Positions 25,709-39,425 of a stretch of 64,000 bases of DNA are shown here, piece after piece. The notes below the pieces were generated by a model, which was not told where the DNA came from, did not search any database, and was given only the letters and a program-made list of their open reading frames with translations. Origin of the DNA: Piromyces finnis (lineage: Eukaryota > Neocallimastigomycota > Neocallimastigomycetes > Neocallimastigales > Neocallimastigaceae); assembly GCA_002104945.1 (NCBI GenBank), contig MCFH01000030.1:372001-436000 (forward strand), written 5' to 3'. Numbering within the stretch: position 1 is the stretch's first letter; every line of letters begins with the position of its first letter. A program made the translations under genes and the position numbers.

Positions 25709-26517
25709 AAAAAAAGAGAAAAATACAATTATCATTTTTTTTTTTTAGTAAACATACTACATACTACTCATATTTATACCAATACTTAATAAATTATTTT
25801 GTAATTATTATTCTATATATATATTTTAATTGTAAAAGTTATCAAGTAAATCAGAATACTAATACTAATACTAATAATAACAGTAATAATACTAATCATA
25901 AATAATAATAACAATACCAATAATAAATAATAATCATGAAATAATAAAAATTATAAAAAACTTTTATAAAAATTCAAACAATAATAAAAATGTATTTAAA
26001 TAAATATTAAAAAAATATAGAAAATTAGAGAATATTAATAATTTAAAATTATTATATTATGCATAAATTATAGTAAGAAGTGATAATAATAAAAATAAAC
26101 ATATATTATAAATATTAAATAACTTTCAAATTTTAACAAAAAAAAAAAAAATCATTTCTTTTTTTTATTTAAAAATTTTTAAAATTTCAATAAAGAAAAA
26201 TCCGAAAAAATTTAATTTTTTTATTGTTTTAATTGGAGATTTAATTAAAAAATTATTTTATATTATTTTGTTCATACATATATTTATTTATTATTATTAT
26301 AATTATAATTATTTTCTTTATATAAAAATAATTATAACCTTAATATATTTTAAACCAATATATATTTTTAAATAAGGATAATTAAGAAATGAGCTTTATT
26401 GTATAAACATTTATTTTTAAAATAATATTAATATCTTTCAAGTTATAAACTATAATATCGTTTAAAAGTTATATAAAAAATTATAATATCTAAAGTACAT
26501 CAATACAAAAGAGCAAA
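25709..26517. other. intergenic region TIM22-EXO70
   Basis: AT-rich spacer between two same-strand genes, with short ACT/AAT-rich repeats near 25857-25935. No gene detected. Confidence 0.65.
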
Positions 26518-29500
26518 ATGATTTCAAATCATCTTATGAAGTAAACATTATAATTATGAATTAAATTATAAAGAAGAGGGGAGAAAGATTTCTAACTTAT
26601 TTTATATATCTGCATTATTCTTTTTTCATTAAATCAAAACAACTATATAATAACAAGCATTTCAGACATTAAAAAAAGCCAAAAAGAGTTTGAGCAGATG
26701 ATAGAGGAAGAAACAACAGAGTTGGAATTTATGGAACAAAATTTGAATAAAACAAAAGAATTAACAGAAAAAATGGTAAATAGATAAAAAATAATAATTA
26801 TTATTTACATAGAACTATAAAATCATTACTCTTTTGATATAATAAATTGAAAAAGAATAAAGATATATTTATCAAATATATATCTATTTTAATTCGAAGA
26901 TAAATATGCTAGCTTCTTTTGACAAAAGACTTGAAGAATTTGAAAGCACAGTCATACCAATACATCGTTCAACTCAAAAAATAACTCGTTTATATGATAG
27001 TATATATATATATATTATTTTTTTAAATTATAGTTATATTCCAATATAACTTTCATAACTTTCTTTTTCTTCTTTATTCATTAATAATTAAAAAATATTA
27101 TTAAATAAAATATAGATATTGATTCAGCATTGACCAATGTTAATTCATATATATCGTATTATGATTTAGCTAATGAAATTGAAGGTCTTATAAGTTATGG
27201 GTAATATTTAAATATAAATATATTTACAATTTTTAATTATGAGTATTCAATTAATATTATAATAAAAGTCCAAGTGAACATAATTTAAATGAGTATTTAG
27301 ATACTATCAAAAAACTAAGAGAAGCATATAAATATGTTTCAGAAACCCCATTTGAAAGTTTTGAAAAGACAAGTATTAAAATGGTATTTAATATTTCATA
27401 TTTTTTTAACGTATGAAATATTTCATGATCTAAATATATAGTATATTTTTATAACCTTGATAGGGAAGGATTTTAAAAGAGGGCATTGAAAAATTAGATA
27501 GTCTATTTAAAAACTGGTTAAATAATGTCAGTAGTTCAATAGATTCAGCAGAACTAGAAAATGGTAATATATTTAATTTAATTTTATATCTTATTAACAA
27601 CATATATTAATATATATATTTAAAATTAATAATGATTTTAATAAAATAGAAAATCAAATGTTAAAGATAAACAAAATTCAAGATGATTTGAAGATGTTAT
27701 CAGAATATTTATATACATGTAAAGATAAAACAAATGAAAACTCAAAATTCTTTGAAATATATGTTGATGTTCGCTCAGGATATTTATTAAAATATGTTCA
27801 AGACATTCATAAGAAAACAAAGGATCAAGTATTGACACAATATCAACCAGGTTCAACAAAATATATTGATTATACAAGAGATATATTGAAAATAATAAAG
27901 GTAAAAATAATTTTATTGAAATGTATAATACATGAATCTTATTAAATAGAAATAAACTATTTTAATTTTTAATAATAATTAAATATATTTTAATTGAATA
28001 TTAATATAATTATAATTGTACAGAAAGAAAAGGAGTTTTCAAAAAAATGTTTAGTGAATAGTTGTGTTGTTGAAGGATATTCAAAAGCTCTAACTCCGAT
28101 GATAGATCAATATATTGATGTTGGTGAAAATATTATTCAGCAAGTCAATAAAAACATGATTAAAAAAAACATCACCGATATATTTGTTATATTTGATATA
28201 TTTTGTGTTTTTCATGAGCAATATGAATTATTTAAAGAAAATGTTAGTGTATGTATCAAAAATTTCAATTTTATTAAAAAAATTATTAAACAACTAAAAA
28301 TAAGGCTAAAGAATGAAAGTGAATGTGAATTTAATAAAAAAAATTATAATTATAATATATTAGGGAACACCTGAACTTGAGGAGAAATTAAACAAAGTTA
28401 CTGATCACATTGTTAATTGTGCTATCATATTCTTTAAAAGTGTATATGAAAATATTAAGGTACATAAAAATTATTTTTTATTTTTGAAAAATAATATAAT
28501 AATTAATTTTTAATGTAATTAATCCATTTTTATATTTAATAATAAGAACGATACTTCAAAAACATTGTCAATTGATGGAACAGTATATGAATTAACTAGT
28601 AATGTAGGTCTTTTAATTTTATTATGTTTTATAAAATATGAGATATGTGAGATAATATTTAAAATAAATATTTGCTAAATTATACTTTAATTAATAATAA
28701 TATATAGATTATAAATTGTTTAAAAAGGTTTATTGATTACAAAAAACCAATAGAAACTATGTTAATTGAAATTCAAAATGGGATTTTGAAGATTAATAAT
28801 GAATCTTTATCTTCACAACCAGTATTAAAAGAAGGACCACAGGCTTATTATAGTAACTTAAAAATCTTATAAATTGATTAATATTTATAATTTATAGTTA
28901 TATATGGTATTATTAAGTAATTAAATAATTAATTATTTTAATATTTAATATATAATTAATTAGATAATATAATAGACACATTAATATCGATGCTTGAAAC
29001 CAAATCTCATGGATACAAAAAAGAAACTCTTGCTAAAATATTTTTAATTAATAATTATAATTATATTTTGAAAAACATTCAAAATACTAAACTTTCTGAA
29101 ATGATTGGTGGTGATATTGGATCAAAATTTAATAAATTGATTAAAACACAAATAAATCTATATATGGAATGTTGGAATAATTGTGTTATTAGTTTAATGG
29201 ATGTTACATATGTTCAAGATGGTTCTATTAAAACAACCTTATCAAAAAGCCAAAAACAAAATATTAAAGAATGTTTTAAGGTAAAATAGTAGTTATAATA
29301 AAATAAAACAATAATAATATAAATATATCCTTTTAAATTGTATATATAATAAAGATTTTTTTAATAAATTATAAATTCTTTGTAATTATTAGAATTTCAA
29401 TAATAAATTTGATGAAATTTATAAAGTACAAAAAGTATATTCTATACCTGATACTGAATTAAGAAATCAAATATTAAGTGAAATTAAACAAATTATAATA

Positions 29501-29746
29501 CCTATGTATGGTAGATTTTATAAAAAGTAAGATTATATTTTCTTTTAAATATATATTGTCAGATTCAAAATTTAGAGGGTAATTATTAAAGTTTTTATTT
29601 TTATTTTTTTATTCTTTAATTTTTTAAACTTATGCAAAAGATACCAAAATATTGAATTTACAAAGAATCCTTCTAAGTATATTCAATGGACTACTGAGAA
29701 TATTGGTGATGCGTTAGACATTTTATTTAGTACATCTACAGATTAG
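26518..29746 (+). CDS. EXO70: exocyst complex subunit Exo70, 14 exons
   Basis: Exons 26518-26540, 26658-26775, 26900-26999, 27116-27200, 27269-27383, 27464-27563, 27650-27900, 28024-28248, 28364-28459, 28547-28603, 28708-28852, 28964-29280, 29393-29526 and 29641-29746 give 623 residues. Exo70 hallmarks: an N-terminal coiled coil (LEFMEQNLNKTKELTEKM), SFDKRLEEFESTVIPIHRST, the GPSEHNLNEYLDTIKKL block, FESFEKTSIKMGRIL, and the C-terminal PMYGRFYKK with KNPSKYIQWT. Family role: rod of stacked helical bundles that tethers secretory vesicles and binds PI(4,5)P2 and Rho GTPases at the plasma membrane. The 23-nt first exon is the least certain part; it was chosen because phase 2 joining is the only way to reach the downstream frame without a stop. 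Confidence 0.92.
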
Positions 29747-30536
29747 AAAAATAATTAATAATAATATTAAATTAATATCTGTATCAAATTTAAATAATGT
29801 GATATAAAATAATAAAAAAACCTGTGTATAAAAGGAATATGAAATCAAAAATAATTAAAAAATTATAACATATATAATATATTAATAAAAAAAAGAAACA
29901 AATATTATTATATTACATTATATACAATATAACAATTGATAAATATTTTCTACAGAACACTTTTGGGTAATAAAAGTGTTTGAAAAATTTAATGGATTAA
30001 CCACTTTAATTAATTCAGATTATCATTTATATATTTTATAATTATTCAAACTTTATACTTTTAAATTATGATTGGTTATAATGCAAGATAAATTTAATTT
30101 TTATGTACCATATTACAAAATATGTATAAATTTATATGGTTATTTATATTTATTAAATTTTTTTTTAGAATTTAAAATTTATCGTAAAATTTATGGTAAT
30201 AATAATTAAAAAAATATAAATAGTTATTCATTTTTGATTTTTTATAAATATAAAAATCGTAAATTAATTTTTAACCATATATACTTTATTTATCAAAGCA
30301 ATTGATAATATTAAAAGATATTTATTAAGACTATATAAATATTTATATTTTTATATAGTTTTTGTTATATCTTTTGAGTTATAAAATTAATTTTGTTTAT
30401 AGATATATAGAAAAAAAAGACATTCGAAATTAGTTTTCAAATTAATATTTTAATTCTTCTACTTAAAATTACAATTTCTATTACATTATTAAATGCAATA
30501 TTATTGATAAAATAAAGAAAAGATAACATCAGCAAA
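29747..30536. other. intergenic region EXO70-CTR9
   Basis: AT-rich spacer. It contains one copy of the exact 13-mer TGATTGGTTATAA at 30069-30081, about 460 bases upstream of the CTR9 start. Otherwise nothing recognised. Confidence 0.6.
30069..30081 (-). promoter_or_regulatory. CCAATCA-containing 13-mer (candidate)
   Basis: The reverse complement TTATAACCAATCA contains CCAATCA, the core bound by the HAP/NF-Y family. Identical 13-mers occur upstream of the ABC-F gene. Upstream of CTR9 by about 460 bases. Functional role is unproven. Confidence 0.35.
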
Positions 30537-33500
30537 ATGTCTGTAATAGAAATCCCATTGAAAAATTCAGAAGAAGTGTTGGAAGTTTCACTTTCCGATT
30601 TACATGAAAATTCAAATGAAATTCTCAACATTTTAAATCAGGAAGAGGCACCTCTTGCTTTATATTTGAACTTTGCAGTACATATTGGAGATTGGCATTT
30701 AATAATCAACAATATAATTAATACTTAAACAAATAAATATATATTTATTAAAAAAATATTTTTTTATATTATTATTAAGCTTGAATATTATAAACGTAGT
30801 ATGTTTAATGAATTTGAGATTTTTTTACAACAAGGATCAAAAGCAGCTTTAGGTAAATGTCAGAAATATTTGAAAACAATTTTATGAAATATTATACATA
30901 TTACAGGAAAATATTTTCGATAAAAATCTTCATTTTAAATATATTTAATAAAATAGAAATTTCTAAATTATAAAAAATTTTTAATAAATGAATAATACAA
31001 ATATAAACAAAAGATGAAGTAAAATTATAATAAAAACATTGAAAATTAAAAATTTTAAAATTCTTCCATCCCCATATTATAATATATAATTAAAAAAAAG
31101 AAAGATAAACATATTTCAGGAATTTTAAAGTTTATATATATATTTATTCATAATATAATTTTATTATGAAAAAAATAATATTTTTTTTCTTTTAATTAAT
31201 ACAAAGTTAAATTAAATAAGTATATAAAATAATATATATTTATAACTAAATATTGTTATACATATTTTTTATTCCGATATAAATTTAAAATATATTACTT
31301 TAAATTAATAAAAGCTACTCCTGACCAACAAAAACAGCATTTATTAATTTTGAATTGTTTAGCTTCTTATCAGATTAAAAAAGCAAAACAAATTAAATTA
31401 AATGATCCAAATTCACAACAAGATAAAAAATATTTATTTGAAGCTGCTACTTCACTTTTTAATGCAGCTGATAAAATTGATATCCGTGAAACAACTTCTT
31501 GGATTGGAAAAGGTTTGCTTTATATACAAGATTGGTTTATAAATAATTAAATAACTTATAATTATTTAATATATCTGTTTTGTTAATACGATTTATTTAA
31601 TTTTTATTAATATTCTATCATAAAAAATACTTTTTACAGGTATTTTACTATTGACTAAAGGTCAGATTGATAAAGCTAATAATATTTTTAAGGCTATTGT
31701 AGATACTCCAGAAAACGCAAACAATATTCCAGCATTATTAGGAAAGGTATAAAAGTTTCTAGTAGAATAATTTATTAAAACATTATTATCAATATAAAGT
31801 AAAATTAAAAAATAAAATAAAATTGTAATATATTTTTTAAATATATTATATTATAATAAGGCTTGTATTTCATTTTATAACAAAGATTATAAAGGTGCTT
31901 TAGCAAGTTATCAAAGAATTTTGAAATATGCACCTGATTTTAAGCCAAATGTAAGAATTCCTATTGGTTTGTGCTTTTATGCCTTAGGAAATACACAAAT
32001 GGCAAGAAAAGCATTTGAACGTGTATTAAATATGGTAAATAAAGCTTAATAATTTAAATAATGAAGAAGATAATTATCAAGAAATTCTATAACCATATTA
32101 AATAAATATGAAATATTGTTACTGTATAATATTTTTAAAATGAAACTCTTGAAAAGGAACCAGATAATGTAGATGCATTAATTTATTTAAGTATACTTGA
32201 CTTAAATCAAGCAAAAGAAGTTAAAGATGAAACATTCCTTGAAAATATTAGTAAAGGTCGTGAGAAACTTAAAAAGGCATACAAAGCTAATTATACAAAT
32301 CCAGTTGTTGCACTTCAACTAGCTGATTATTGCTTTAATAAAAAGGAATATGAAAAAGTAATATAGTAATAAAAGTAACAAGTATAATAAATAATAAACT
32401 TTTTTCAAAAATAAAAATACAATATAATTATATATTAATAACGCAATGATGATATATTGAATAGGTTAAACTTCTTGCTAATATAGCATATACAAATACA
32501 AATGTTGCAGCATTACAAGCTTTAGCCTATTATAATATTGGTCGTGTTCATCAAGTTAATGTAAAGTATCATTATTAAAAAGTAAATATTTCTCCTCAGT
32601 TTTATATTAAAAAATAATATTTACTATAATTTATATAAAAATAGAAAAATTATGATAAAGCTTATAAAGCATATGCACAAGCTATTCGACTTGATCAAAG
32701 TAATGTCTTAGCACAATTTGGAATGGGTCAAATGCATCTTTTCAAAAGTAAAATATTAATTATAAAATAAAGATAATATAAAATAAAGATGCATAATTCA
32801 TTTATAATTTATGTATTTATTTTTGTAAATAGATGAAATCTCTTCAGCATGTGAATGTTTCGAAAAAGTTTTAGTTACAGATCCAAATAATTATGATGTA
32901 TTGAAGGTAAGAATGTTATTTCTTATTTATTTTAAAAATATATATAATAAACATATATTATATATCTTTATATATATTAATAATAATAACAATGAATCGA
33001 TTAATAAATATCGTAATAATTATTAAGATTCTTGGTTGCTTATACTCTAAACTTAATTATCAAAAAGCAATGGATTATTATGATAGAATATCAAGAATTC
33101 CAAAGTCAAAAAATGATGAATTAAATGAAAGCAATGATTATGAAGTTTGGATTGATAAAGCAAAATTACTTGAACAAAATGATCCTAAGGCTGCGTTAAA
33201 AGGTATATAATTATATTTAAAAATAAATTAAAATAAGTAAAATATAAGCTATAGAATTAAATAAATTATTGTTTTAAATTATAATTAAAACAATTATATT
33301 GCTATTTATAATATTATGTTTAGCATATTATAAGGCTGCAGAAATTCTTGAAAGTTCAAATGAACGTGTTCCACCTGAATTATGGAACAACATTGCTGTT
33401 CTCTATCATTTAGAAGGTGATTTAGGAATGGCTGAACAAATGTATCAAAAGGCTTATTCTGAATGTTCAGAAAAAATGAATTTATCAGAAGTTGATAAAG

Positions 33501-36005
33501 AATATTATGATGGTTTAGATACATCTATATCATATAATGTTAGTCGTTTATATGAAACTCAAAGAGAACCAAGTAAAGCAAGTGTTATTTATAATAAAAT
33601 CATCAAAAATCATAGTCGCTATCTTGATGGTAAATTATTAGAATGGTTTAATTTTAATATCATATTTATTAATACAAAAGTGTATTATCAAATAATATTC
33701 AAAACAAAGTGTTCTATTTCTGTATTAACAAAACTTATTATAATACAACCATTTTATAATATTTCAGCATACTTACGTTTAGGTGCTATTGAAGTTGATC
33801 AAGGTAATTACGATAAGGGCATTGAATATTATAAAAAGGTACTAGAATTCGATCCTAAGAATGTTGATGCTTATTCATTAAAGGGATATGCATATTCATT
33901 AATGGAACAAATAAGGGCTAGTAGAAAGACATATGAAAAGATTTTGAAGGATATAGATCGTTATGATTTATATGCCTTATGTGCTGTAGGTAATATTTAT
34001 TTAATTGCCGGAAGAAGTGATCAAACAAAACAAGGTGTAAGTAAAATTTAATATTTATATAATACTTTTTTTTTTTTGTATAGATTATTAATAAAATATA
34101 TAAAAATTTATCAATTATTGCAATCAAACAGAAAGAAACATATTATAAACGTGCTGTAGAATTATTTGATAAAGCATTAAGACTAGATAACCAAAATGTT
34201 TATGCAGCCAATGGTATTGCTATTGCATTAGCTGAGCGAGGATATACTGATGTTGCTAAAAACTTATTTATTCAGGTAAATAAATTAATTTCTAATTATC
34301 TAAATTTATTATTATAAAATGTATTTCTAAATTTTTTTTTTTTAACTAATTATTTAATATATTATTAATTAATAGATTAGAGAAGTTAAGAGTAGTGTGG
34401 AAGCAATCTGGATTAATTTAGGACATATATATACTGAACTTGGACAATATCAAAGCGCTATAAATAATGTAATTATTATTTTATTAAGAAATAATAAAAA
34501 AAACAAACATAAAAAATAATAATAATAAATTGCTAATTATTTTTATATTTAAATAAATATACAAACATATATTAGTATGAAAATTGTTTAAAGAAATTAA
34601 ATAATATTTCTGACATTGGATATATATATCAATGTTTAGCAAAAGCTTACTTTGGTCAAGCAAGAACAGAAAAAAAAGTTGAATATATGAATAAAGCAGA
34701 AAATTTCTTACAAAAGGTTAAACAAAAATAATTTAAAAAATTTTCAAATGAAGAAATAAATATATATATAAATTGGAAATTAAAAAAAAAAAATTAATAA
34801 TAAGTATACTAATTATATATATTAATATATTATATATATAGGCATTATTTATAAAACCAAGAGATAGAGCATTACAATTTGATCTTGCTTTAATTAAGCA
34901 AGAATTTGCTCAATTAGTTATTGATCAACAACCAGAAGCTAGAACTATTGAAAATCTCAAGAAGGCCTTGAATGGACTTAATATATCTAAAAAATACTTT
35001 GCTGCATTAAAAGATGTTAAAAACCAACCTGTTAATTATGATGTTAATATTGCTAGTAGACGTGAAGAACATAATGAAACTGTAAGAAAGGCTGTAATTC
35101 AGAAATTAGAAGAACAAGAAAAAATTGAAAAGAAAAAGAAAGAAAGAATGGATAACATAAAATTACAAAGACAAAAAGAATTAAAAGAAAGAGAATTAAA
35201 GAAGGTAAATCTCATAAATCATGTTTATAATGGTATATTTTAATGGTTTTAAATAAAAAAAAAATACAAGTAAAATATTAAAATGGAATATTTATTATAA
35301 TAATATAGGAAGAAGAATTAAGAAAAGCTATTGAAGAAGAAAAGCGCATTGAACGCCAAAGAGAAGAATTAGCTTTACGTCTTGTAGGCATATTATTAAC
35401 TATAATTTCATTAATTTTTTATTATTTATTTATAAAATTATTCATGTATTATAATAGGAAAAGGAAAGAGAAGAGGAAATTATGATAGAAGAACAATTAA
35501 AAGAAAAGAAGAAAGCAGCAGCTTCAAAATCAAAAAGTCATAACAAAGATTTTATTGATGATGACGAAGAAGGTAATATGGATTACGAGGATAGTGATGA
35601 AGATAGAAAAATGTAAGTATAAAATACAATTAATATTTAAATTGATCGTCAGCATAAGATTTATATTTAAATTTAATTAAAAAAAAAAAATTTTACGTTG
35701 ATAGAAAAAAAAAGAGAAAGAGAAATAAGAGAAAGCATGATATTAGAGATGATGAAAGTGACAATGATGAAGATAAGAAAAATAAGTCAGATAAAGAAGA
35801 TGATCTTAATTTTGATGGTGGTGATAGTGATGATGATGAAGATATTAGATCAACAAAGAAAAGAAAGAAGTATTCATTATCAAAAGACACTATTAGTGAT
35901 GAAGACGACGACGACGATGATGAAATTATTGCAGGAAATAAATCAAGTAATTCCAGCAGAAATAGAATTATTAATGATGAAGATGATAACTATGATGAAG
36001 AATAA
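30537..36005 (+). CDS. CTR9: Paf1 complex subunit Ctr9 (TPR protein), 19 exons
   Basis: Exons 30537-30677, 30780-30852, 31315-31512, 31640-31746, 31861-32034, 32157-32357, 32465-32560, 32645-32747, 32833-32906, 33028-33202, 33324-33629, 33768-34036, 34132-34275, 34376-34468, 34576-34716, 34842-35204, 35309-35383, 35458-35612 and 35705-36005 total 1062 residues, close to yeast Ctr9. The body is a run of TPR units (for example GLCFYALGNTQMARKAFERVL, LWNNIAVLYHLEGD, IWINLGHIYTELGQY). A Lys/Glu-rich helix follows (about residues 840-920), then an Asp/Glu/Ser/Lys-rich tail. The N-terminal IEIPLKNSEEVLEV and LEYYKR blocks match the family. Role: scaffold of Paf1C in RNA polymerase II elongation and histone H2B ubiquitylation. 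The intron 33630-33767 is 138 bp, divisible by three and free of stops, so it could be retained. Confidence 0.92.
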
Positions 36006-36465
36006 ATCAATTAGTTATTACAAAATAACTATTTTTAAATTATTTTCATATAATATATATATTTTTTGTTTTTTATTTAACAACCTTAGTAATTTTAATT
36101 ATTATAAAAGTAAAATTCAAAATATTTTAAGCATAATGTTTTTCTAATAGTATAATATTATTAATATATTTTGTATTTCCAATTATTTAATTATACAAAA
36201 TACAAATAATATATTAAATTAAACAAAATAAATAATAAATAGAGAATAATTAATTTACAAAATATTTCAATAACAATAATGATAATAAAACACTAGATTA
36301 TTTTATTAAATTTATTCCATTTGCTATACACTTCAATGACTTTTATCTTTTTAACATTTTAAATTTTAATTTATTATTATTATTATTATTTTTTTTTTAA
36401 TTTTTGATAAATATATTTCAGTGTTATTTTTTTTAAAAAATATATATTAAATTATTTATATAAAA
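36006..36465. other. tail-to-tail intergenic region
   Basis: Shared 3' region of CTR9 (plus) and TFB2 (minus). AT-rich, with an ATT run near 36371-36390. No gene seen. Confidence 0.7.
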
Positions 36466-37498
36466 TTAATGACGTTGTTGAAGCATCTGTTGTTGTTGCT
36501 GTTGTCTGTGTTGACTACTTTGTTTACTACCAATTCTTTTCTTTATATAAGCTCTTACTTTAATATGACCTTCCATTGTAACTACTAGCATACGTTTTTT
36601 AACATTACTCCATTTAACAACATTATATTGTTTGGCATAATTTAATACCTCTTGGAAATCTTCAGCACGAGCAAATTCGTGATATAAATAACCCTTTTCA
36701 TCTTTTAATCTATTTCTTTCCATTTCCCATAATCGTATTTGATCTACTACAGTTAATGGCAAAATTGGCATCTAATTTTCAGTATTCATATTTAGAATTA
36801 AATTTTTTTTTTAATACATAAAACTATTTATATTCAATAAATAACTTTAAAAATAAGTAAATTACTTACATTCTTTTTCATTTCTGGATGTGCATGTGTT
36901 CTTAAATACGTAATAATCTAAATCATAAATTATTAAATTTATTTTCCATATATATTAAGTATTTAAATTCATTATATTAATTTGTTTTTTAATATATATA
37001 ATCATTACTTGATCTGCTGTAATGCCATGATTTAATGCACTTCTAATACTGTCACGTGTAATCATTCCAACAACCATATTTGCAAATCTTGCTTTTAAAA
37101 CAACAAACAAATTTAATACTGAGATTTGTAAAGGAGAATCAGTATAAGCATAAATTCTTGAGTTTGTTTCAAGAATAATAAATCCAGAATCTTCAGTTGA
37201 TGGTTTAGATATTAACATGGATCCTGATGTTAAAGAAGTTGCTAATCTTGTAGGGTAAAATCTTTTTGAACCACGCTAATATAAATAAAATAAAAATAAT
37301 GATTAATTCATTAATTATTAAATATATTATATAATATTTTACTAATATTTTACACTACCTTTCTTTGGTATATAATGCCTAAATGTTTTAAATCATTGAG
37401 CATCTGTTGTTGAGTTGGGGTTAGTGATTCTACTGAATAATCCTAAATTTATAAAATTAATTTAATTTTAAATACCCATTTAATTTTTTTATCTCTCT

Positions 37499-37542
<44 letters not shown>

Positions 37543-37900
37543 CTTATATTATTTTTTCTTACTGCTCCAAGTTGTAAACTTCCAAGTTGGAAAAGAAAAT
37601 TTAAGACTTCAACTAAATCCATTTTCAAATCCTTTTTAATATAGAATTTTAATATATATTCAAAGATTAATAAATAAGAACTATAATTTTATATTTACAT
37701 CAACCATATTTAAATATTGGATTAAAAAGGCCCAGACTTGGGTATTAACATCTTGAAGTAAAAACTGAAAACCTTTGTTTGTAATCTGTAATTCATTTAT
37801 ATCGACCTTAGTGAATACAGAAAATTCATCTTTTACATCATCATCTCTATTTTTATTAAATACAAATAAAATATTAATAATATATACTATATGTACATAG

Positions 37901-37931
<31 letters not shown>

Positions 37932-38948
37932 TACACACTTTTTTGCCATAAGGCCAGAACGCTCTAGTAATTTTAATACCGCGGGTGATGGCTTCTTCCG
38001 TATATTTGCACCAACCATATAATGAAGAACAGCCTTATATATTAAATTAATAATTTGTGTCATTAATTAATAAATAATAACTCATATAGCAGTATTTTAT
38101 TTTTATGATGATTTTACCTCCCATTGCTCTGTTCCATGTTTATCCAAAAAATCAATATCTACTTTATGTTTATCAATTGAAGTACTTGTTGAACCAAAAC
38201 TAGTATGATTACCGCTATTTACATTTCAATACAAATGATATATAGTTTATCATTAATAATAAAAATATTTATATAATAGGCATTTTAAAATATATGAACC
38301 TTCCAATAAGCGCATTATTTAAATTTTCTTGAAAAACTTTACTCATTCGAATTTCATCATTTTCATTTTTTGTACATATATGTAATTTATATAAACGTTG
38401 AAGGCTATCATCAACTTTACTATATAAAATTTAAATTTTTATTATTATTTTATTAAAATCATTTTTATAAATTATATATATATTTTTTTTTGTATCGAAA
38501 TTTGAAATTTGAATTATTACTCTGTATACTGTTCATAACACCATCCTTTTATATGTTCTAATGGAACATCTTTCTTAATATATAAAAGACGCATTATAAA
38601 TTGCTTTGCTAGATCAGGTAATAATCTATTATAATTTATATATTAATAACAATAAAAATTATATGTCATTATTTTATTAAATAGATATTATAAAAGCTTT
38701 AATAATATTAATTTTTAAAACTTGAAAATTATACCTAAATATTGCTAAACATGTTGCTGGTTGTGTGTATAAACGCTGAAATTCTCTATCTGATAGTTTT
38801 TCTAAAAAAACTGAAACATCACCCTTATTGTATATATGTTAGTTCTGTTATCATTTAGATATTATATATAATCAAAAATTATAAAAATAATTACTTGTAT
38901 TGATTCTGATGCTGTATTATTAATTGTTGAATTAGCACTATATAACAT
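36466..38948 (-). CDS. TFB2: TFIIH core subunit p52/Tfb2, 12 exons
   Basis: Minus exons 38948-38895, 38823-38735, 38625-38521, 38419-38300, 38214-38118, 38033-37939, 37846-37699, 37631-37563, 37442-37359, 37275-37009, 36917-36870 and 36771-36466 give 493 residues (family about 460-515). Diagnostic blocks in order: [113 protein letters not shown], the [11 protein letters not shown] block, and [18 protein letters not shown] near the C-terminus. Role: anchors and stimulates the XPB helicase in transcription initiation and nucleotide-excision repair. The last residues form a Gln-rich tail absent from the typical family end, probably a lineage-specific addition. Confidence 0.95.
37502..37540. repeat. 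39-nt poly-T tract in a TFB2 intron
   Basis: A homopolymer in the intron between exons 8 and 9, preceded by a short CT run (37490-37501). Confidence 0.95.
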
Positions 38949-39425
38949 TGTCTCCTTTAATAAATGGAAAGAAAAAAAAAAAAAAAATTATTAACATATA
39001 TATATATAACGTTAATTAAAGAATTTAATTTTACGATTATTATCTTAATGTAATAAAAAAAGTTTAATAATTTAACAAGATGAAAAATTAAAAACTTTAT
39101 TAATTTTTACTTTTGTTTTCAATTTTATTTTATGTTATAATTCATTGATATTTATTTATATAATATTTATGATAATATCTTTTCGAGATTTTTATTAAGA
39201 AAAATATGTCTGTCAATTTCAATATATATGGTATAAAAGATAATTTTAAAATTTACAATTTTTAATTTTTAAATTGTTTAATCAGTGTATTATAATTTTA
39301 TCCAATAATAATTTAGTATTAATTAGAATTATTTTTTTTAAAAAAAAAAAAATTATATCATTTTATTTTCTAATAAATATATTATTTATTAAATTTTATT
39401 TTTTAAAAATAATGTAATAAGAAAC
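38949..39425. other. divergent promoter region TFB2-ECO1
   Basis: 477 bp of AT-rich DNA between two outward-facing genes. No specific element was recognised beyond A/T runs. Confidence 0.6.

Noticed and set aside
33299-34051. One continuous 250-residue ORF as a separate gene
   Set aside because: It is two CTR9 exons joined through an in-frame stop-free intron, kept as a finding and not as an independent gene.
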